64,000 nt of DNA from positions 62,001-126,000 of the forward strand of contig CM060853.1 in assembly GCA_030737835.1 (NCBI GenBank), in the 5' to 3' direction. Under the pieces are notes generated by a model. It was not told where the DNA came from. It saw only the letters and a program-made list of their open reading frames with translations, and did not search any database. The stretch comes from Acorus gramineus. Its lineage: Eukaryota; Streptophyta; Magnoliopsida; Acorales; Acoraceae. The stretch's first letter is position 1. The number at the start of each line of letters is the position of its first letter. The translations under genes and the position numbers were made by a program. This document shows positions 59,056 through 64,000 of this stretch, one piece after another.

Positions 59056-59836
59056 AATGAGTTTTTAAAAAAAATAGAATTTTATTAAGCTTTTACAAAA
59101 GAAAACCATTTTCAAAGGGCTCCTAAAATGAAAATAAGGTTTTCCTTATCCCTACGATCGTATTCTCCCACCGCCAAACCCCACCGAAAAAAATCTCTGA
59201 CAACTTGCGGCCAACGTGGATCCACGAGCGTCTTCCACGTGTTCACCAAACGACAAAGCCGCGCGAGACTGATGAGAACGAACACACGTCAGCAAATGGC
59301 GTATGCGCTTCCATTGTCGAAAAGCCGCTTCTCACCCTCCCTATAACAGTCCAACCTGTATCTGACAAGGCCGCTCCTATCATGCCACGTCACCCAATTA
59401 AACCACAGCCCTCCAAATTAGAAATATTATTGTTTTATTTTTACGTCCCTAAACATTGTTTATTTAGAAATAAGTACCTCTCACATCATAAAAGAAACAT
59501 AAACGGAGCACGCATGAAGTTTACTTTCTGGCCCTAAACATTGTTTCTTTAAAAACAAGTACCTCTCACATCATAAATGAAACATAAACATAGCGAGCAT
59601 GCGAATCATCAAGCAGTATTTGTTCCAAAAAGCAATTAATTGATATTATAATATCTGGAATATTAACTATCCAGTGCATTCTATTTTTATGATAATACAA
59701 CCTCAAATCTATACCCTTTTAAGCCCTTTATTTAATTAAACAGGCGTCTACTGTTTATTTTTTAAAAATTTATAATATATTTATAGACACACAAGTAATT
59801 TAAGATATGAATTCAAATATTATTAATAAAAATCAA

Positions 59837-61208
59837 GAATTAAAGACATCTATGCCCCTACAAACATAGAAAAACTCATATTAGTCCCTGTTAAAGTTAA
59901 GACAGATGTACGAGTCCTACAAACGCTAAAAAACCTAAATACATCCCTACAATTAACAGAAATTAACCCTAACCTAATCTACCTTAGTTAACCCTAACCT
60001 ATACAATAAAATGACTAATGTATCCCTAACTTTTTCTCTCCCATTGATCTCTCTCATCCGGCCCCCTTTAACCCTCCATGAGAGTCTAAACAAAAATTAA
60101 AATTAAAATTAAAATAGAATAAAAGGGTTGCTGCCGATCCCTCTTCGAATCGTCCACAACAACCACCCTGTCATCGTTTTAGCTTGGCGTCCTGCAGCGT
60201 CGTGGATCTGACAGAGAAAGTCCAGTAAGCATTCACAGTTCATCATTGGCGTCCCCTTGTTTTTTTTTTTTTTTTGTTTAAAGATAAATTCATTAGAAGG
60301 GATAGTAGAGACTGGGGTTTGATATTTCCGTTGAATATGTTTTCGAATGGGTTGCAGCCTTGCAGGTTGATATTTGGTCGATGGGTTGAAGAAGACATCA
60401 ATGGCATTGGGTGGTAAATTTAGGAAAGGCTAGGGGCTTTAAAGGGTGTTGCATGGGTTGTCACGTGGGCATGGTTTAATTGGTTTTTCTATGTGTTTTA
60501 ATGAAGGTTAGAGGCTCCAAAACAAAATTTCAGAGTGGTTGTGAATCACATGGCTTATTTAGGTTGAATGAAAATAGTTTGATGTTTGTCGTATTTTATT
60601 TAGTTTGATAATATATTAGTAAAGTAGAATTATTTGAGTCTTTTTTAACTAGTAATGTTATGGGCATTTTAATAAACTCATGCCACTTTTTTTACTTCCC
60701 TACAAACAAAAAGGTAAAAAGAATGCATTCTACCGGTTAAAATATTTATGCTTTTTCTATTTTGTTGTGTCTGTTTTTTTATGTTAATTTAATTGAAATT
60801 ATGTAATTCTTGTGAATTACAGAAGATGGATGATGATACAAAGTATACAATTTAATGTAAAAGTCTTTCAGGGGTAATTTTATCTTTTTCAGGGACTAAT
60901 TTGTCTTTATGACTGTTTATAGGGACTGTAATATGTATACAATTTAATGTAAAAGTCTTTCAGGGGTAATTTTATCTTTTTCATGGACTAATTTATCTTT
61001 ATTACTGTTTATAGGGACTTTAATGTCTACACAATTATATGTGATGGAATATACTAGGAACATTCCGTTAAGTTTGGATAGAAATTTAACTCAGGGATGA
61101 TAATTAAGTTTTTGTGAGTTTTCAGAAATTCATACGTCTGTCCCAACTTTAACAGAGACTTATATGGGTGTTTTCATACGTTTGTAGGGACTTAGATGTC
61201 TTTAATCC
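59837..61208. mobile_element. Non-autonomous MULE (1372 bp) with perfect 9-bp TSD, just upstream of the BTB-TAZ gene
   Basis: AAAAATCAA flanks both sides (59828-59836 and 61209-61217). The ends GAATTAAAGACATCTATG and ACTTAGATGTCTTTAATCC are inverted repeats. The arms remain recognisable for at least 150 bp (CCCTACAAAC and GTTTGTAGGG; CTGTTAAAGTT and AACTTTAACAG). The interior has a GC-richer patch (60130-60230) and a 92-bp tandem duplication (60844 and 60936). No transposase is present. Its right edge is only about 170 bp from the presumed TATA box of the downstream gene. Confidence 0.88.
60844..61027. repeat. 92-bp tandem duplication inside the MULE
   Basis: TATACAATTTAATGTAAAAG to the next TATACAATTTAATGTAAAAG is exactly 92 bases (60844, 60936). 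Both copies include TCTTTCAGGGGTAATTTTAT and GTTTATAGGGACT, with about five substitutions. Confidence 0.9.
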
Positions 61209-61217
61209 AAAAATCAA

Positions 61218-61482
61218 TTAAGTATTCTACTATGTTCTTAAATTTTTGGGCATGAATAAGGGCCAGGCTTCAAAAAATGTAGGGGGGCATAAACATAAGT
61301 GAAATTTTGGGATGGACTTATTCGTGAAAAGGAACTTTTGTGTACCTTCCTCCTCTACCCTCCCTGTTTCTCTCTCTATATATACAGCACAAACGAACCT
61401 CCCCCGATTGAGACACCACACCACACCACACGTTTTCAAATAAAATTAGCAAAAAAAAGAGAAAGAAAGAAAGAAATAGAAG
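61218..61482 (+). promoter_or_regulatory. Core promoter and 5' leader of the BTB-TAZ gene
   Basis: After a CT-rich stretch, TATATATA at 61377-61384 is a good TATA box, placing initiation near 61410. The leader then holds CACCACACCACACCACACG and GAAA repeats up to the ATG at 61483. Everything further upstream of 61208 is MULE, so any distal promoter elements have been displaced by about 1.4 kb. The likely older upstream promoter, rich in ACGT boxes (CCACGTG, CACGTCA), lies at about 59140-59400. Confidence 0.6.
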
Positions 61483-62447
61483 ATGAAATCTACGGATTTG
61501 ACCGGATCACGGCAGATGACGGAGGGGATCCCCGGCGTCGATACCTCCGGCGCTGACGTACGGATCGTCACCTCAGGCGGGCGGTGCTTCGCCGCTCACA
61601 CTCACGTCCTGGTAAGCCATGGCGCCTCGGTATTCGTGCAAAACCCCTACACCCCTCTCTCTCTCTCTCTCTCTCTCGATCGAGCCGGTTCTCGTGCGCC
61701 TCGTGATTCCCGCTGCTTCGCCTCGTTTGAGAGAGAGAGAGAGAGATTCACACAACAATGATCGAATCATAGAGAATTCTCGATTTGCACCGCAAATCGG
61801 GACTTCTGTGTGAAATCACATAAACATTTCATGAATTTCAAAGCGATTTAGAATTTGAAAGTCATTTTTATTAATATAAATTTTTTTTTTAAAAAAAAAA
61901 CAAATACAGGCATCGGCGTCAACGGTGTTGGAGAAGCAACTCGAGAGGGCAGAGAAGCGGAGGACCACGTCCGGAGGAGGAAAAACAATCCGGATCCTCG
62001 GCGTCCCCTGCGACGCCGTCTCCGCCTTCCTCTCCTTCATCTACACATCCAGGTCCGTCCCGTTCATCTAATCAGCGCCGTCCGTCCGATCCGTGGATCT
62101 ATATATCACTACTGACGGTTTTGGGGGTTTTTTCGGGTTTCAGGTGCTCCGCGGAGGAGATGGAGAGGTACGGGGTGCACCTGCTGGTGCTGTCGCACGT
62201 GTACTGCGTGGGAAGGCTGAAGCGGGAGTGCGAGAGGGGACTTGCGCGGACGGTGACGGCGGAGAGCGTGGTGGACCTGCTTCAGCTGGCGAGGATGTGC
62301 GACGCGGCGTATCTGAAGATGAGGTGTCTGAAGGTGTTGGAGGGAGGGTTTAAGGAGGTGGAGGCCACGGAGGGCTGGAAGTTCTTGCAGGCTCATGATC
62401 CATTTCTCGAGCTCGAGCTGCTTCAGTTTCTCGATGACGCCGAATCG
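61483..62447 (+). CDS. BT: BTB/POZ and TAZ domain protein, first three exons (partial)
   Basis: Exons 61483-61611, 61910-62052 and 62144-62447 join in frame across GT-AG sites to encode the first 192 residues. The BTB/POZ fold begins at about residue 24 (ADVRIVTSGGRCFAAHTHVL, then ASASTVLEKQ) and continues through ILGVPCDAVSAFLSFIYTSR. It is followed by the family's MERYGVHLLVLSHVYCVGRL and the BACK-like helix run ending GWKFLQAHDPFLELELLQFL-DDAES. This order is diagnostic of plant BT1-BT5 proteins, which act with CUL3 and in nitrate, hormone and gametophyte functions and carry TAZ and calmodulin-binding regions at the C-terminus. That end is not in the window. The third intron (GTCAGT donor, 62448) exceeds 1.5 kb. 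No lesion is seen in the three exons. Confidence 0.93.
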
Positions 62448-63533
62448 GTCAGTTCTTTTTCGTCCTTTTTTTTTTCTTGCTCGTAATATTGGTAAAAAAT
62501 GAGTTACAGTAATATATATCTTTCATATCTCAATTTTTTTACGAGACTTGTGTTATCTAGTGTAATATATCTCTTTTACATCGTAAAAAATGAGAATATT
62601 CAATTTGGAATCAGTGATATCCATTATTCATATAAGCATATACTTTAATAATTAAAATTGTAAGGACAGTATTTGGGGTTGTTTTTTAAACTATACCTAA
62701 TATTATCTTTATAATTTTATTTTAAAGTTTTCAAAATTTATTAATTTTTTTAATTAAACACATTTTTGGACGATAAGAAAATGACGTGCCATGTGAAAAG
62801 ATTTCTTGTCATTAGCTTTTTGCTAGTTGAATTTTTAATATTTTTTTAATGTTGAACTGCATGTGATTTTTCTTTACGTAACAAAGGTGGTGTTACACGA
62901 AGTATAGATTAAGTCTATCAATTATTCAAAAAAATATTTGTATCTGATTTAAATCTGTATAAAAAAATTCAGAAAATATAATATCTGATATCCAAAAAAT
63001 CTGTATCTGTATCCAAAAAAATTATCCGTATAAAAAAATTTCAGATCGGATACAGATATATCTGTCTCCGATCCAAAAATATCTGTATTCGTATCCGAAA
63101 AAATTATTATATCATTATTTATTTAATTATCTATTTATATTTTTAGGATTAATATGAGTTTTCATTTTTATTTTTACTTTAAAGCAAGTAATATTTTATG
63201 TATATACTTATAGTTTTATGTTTTATACTAGGTAATTATTAGATTTTTTACATATATCAAATATTAGATATATAATTTTTATTTTGGATATTAAATCTTT
63301 GGATATTTTAATCATTTCGTATTCATTTTGAATTTTGATATATTTTGAATAATTATCCGTATCCGAATCCGGATTTTTGGATCGGATACGGATACTTACT
63401 TTTAATATATGTCGGATATCGGATACGGATAATTTTTTGGATATCCAATTCGGATACAAATACGAAAATGGGACTATCTAATCCGTATCTAATTGACAGG
63501 CTTAGATGGATAATCTTTTAAATATTTAATTTA

Positions 63534-63574
<41 letters not shown>

Positions 63575-64000
63575 GATTACCCAATTGATCAAATTTGTGT
63601 TATTAAATCATTTATTCATTTTATTATTAAAAAACTTCTGTAGAAATCTTTATATTTGGTGCCTAGTGAATGGCACATGTATCATTCCTCTTCTCCTGGC
63701 ATCAAAAATTAGTTTTGAAGTTACCAATACCTTGTAACTGCCATACATCCTCTCACATATTTAACATGTGAGATTATGAGATAATTTAAGACATATACCA
63801 ACCCCTTGTAAGTATTAAAAACTGATGGACATGCACTGATATGTTTAACACTGATTTGAATCCGATCTTTTTTTTATTTATCACTGTGTCTAGGTCGGTG
63901 GAATTAGTGAAAAGGTTGTAGGGTGTACTTGGGAGGGGTGTGTTTGGGTGGTTTGATTCCCTTTTAATTGTTCACAAGAGTGGTGGCCTTTTCTCTCAGG
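62448..64000 (+). other. Third intron of the BTB-TAZ gene, running to the window edge
   Basis: No coding exon is visible. It holds a hAT-like MITE (62910-63504) and a (TA)n run of about 30 bases (63540-63569). The final bases read TTTTCTCTCAGG, a plausible splice acceptor, so the next exon may begin at the very end of the window. That is not provable here. Confidence 0.55.
62910..63504. mobile_element. hAT-like MITE (595 bp) in the BTB-TAZ intron
   Basis: The ends TAAGTCTATCAATTATT and CTAATTGACAGGCTTA are imperfect inverted repeats closely resembling the TAGGCCTGTCAAT ends of the hAT at 46832. The interior is dense in GGATACGGAT, ATCCGTATCC and TCGGATATCG motifs. The flanking 8-mers (GTATAGAT and GATGGATA) do not match, so the TSD is lost or the ends are slightly off. 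Confidence 0.6.

Overview
This 64-kb window is nuclear DNA of a flowering plant. It is AT-rich and repeat-laden, with short GC-rich exons and GT-AG introns. It holds plant gene families (TERMINAL EAR1-like, MSRA, BTB-TAZ) and typical plant transposons (MULE, hAT, Copia, MITEs, solo LTRs). There is nothing bacterial. The species cannot be named from the sequence alone.

Only three host genes are well supported. A five-exon TERMINAL EAR1-like / Mei2-like RNA-binding gene lies on the minus strand at 5591-7441. A two-exon cytosolic methionine sulfoxide reductase A lies on the minus strand at 27105-30864, and its 3.2-kb intron carries a 453-bp hairpin MITE. The first three exons of a BTB/POZ-TAZ gene lie on the plus strand from 61483; its TAZ end lies beyond the window. 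All exon junctions were placed by keeping frame across GT-AG splice sites.

The most striking object is a Mutator-like element of about 8.7 kb (34053-42759) with terminal inverted repeats of about 1.4 kb. Inside are two open, intron-containing, convergent genes: a FAR1/MULE-type transposase (751 aa, minus strand) and a 117-aa GRF-type zinc-finger protein with a C-terminal membrane segment (plus strand). The layout mirrors maize MuDR (mudrA and mudrB, convergent, driven from the two TIRs), but the second gene is a GRF zinc-finger protein. Both TIRs carry the same potential 5' leader exon with a GTGAGT donor, and matched acceptors lie just before each start codon, giving leader introns of about 1 kb on both sides.

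The rest is a mosaic of mobile DNA. Seven elements have structural ends or TSDs: a hAT element (46832-49093, 8-bp TSD), a small hAT MITE (43048-43521, 8-bp TSD) nested in a short LTR, two non-autonomous MULEs with perfect 9-bp TSDs (58040-59055 and 59837-61208, the latter just upstream of the BTB-TAZ gene), a solo LTR with a 5-bp TSD (19340-20273) and an older relative (23938-24748), and a large fold-back element (9129-10352). There is also a broken Copia retrotransposon lacking a recognisable 5' LTR (49504-53815), a probable plastid DNA insertion from the trnR-ACG region (about 22675-22850), a LINE fragment, a Harbinger remnant with minisatellites upstream of MSRA, and several MITE families present in multiple copies.

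Long stretches (1-5.5 kb, 10.9-19.3 kb, 20.3-23.9 kb, 55.7-57.6 kb) show no gene I can support.
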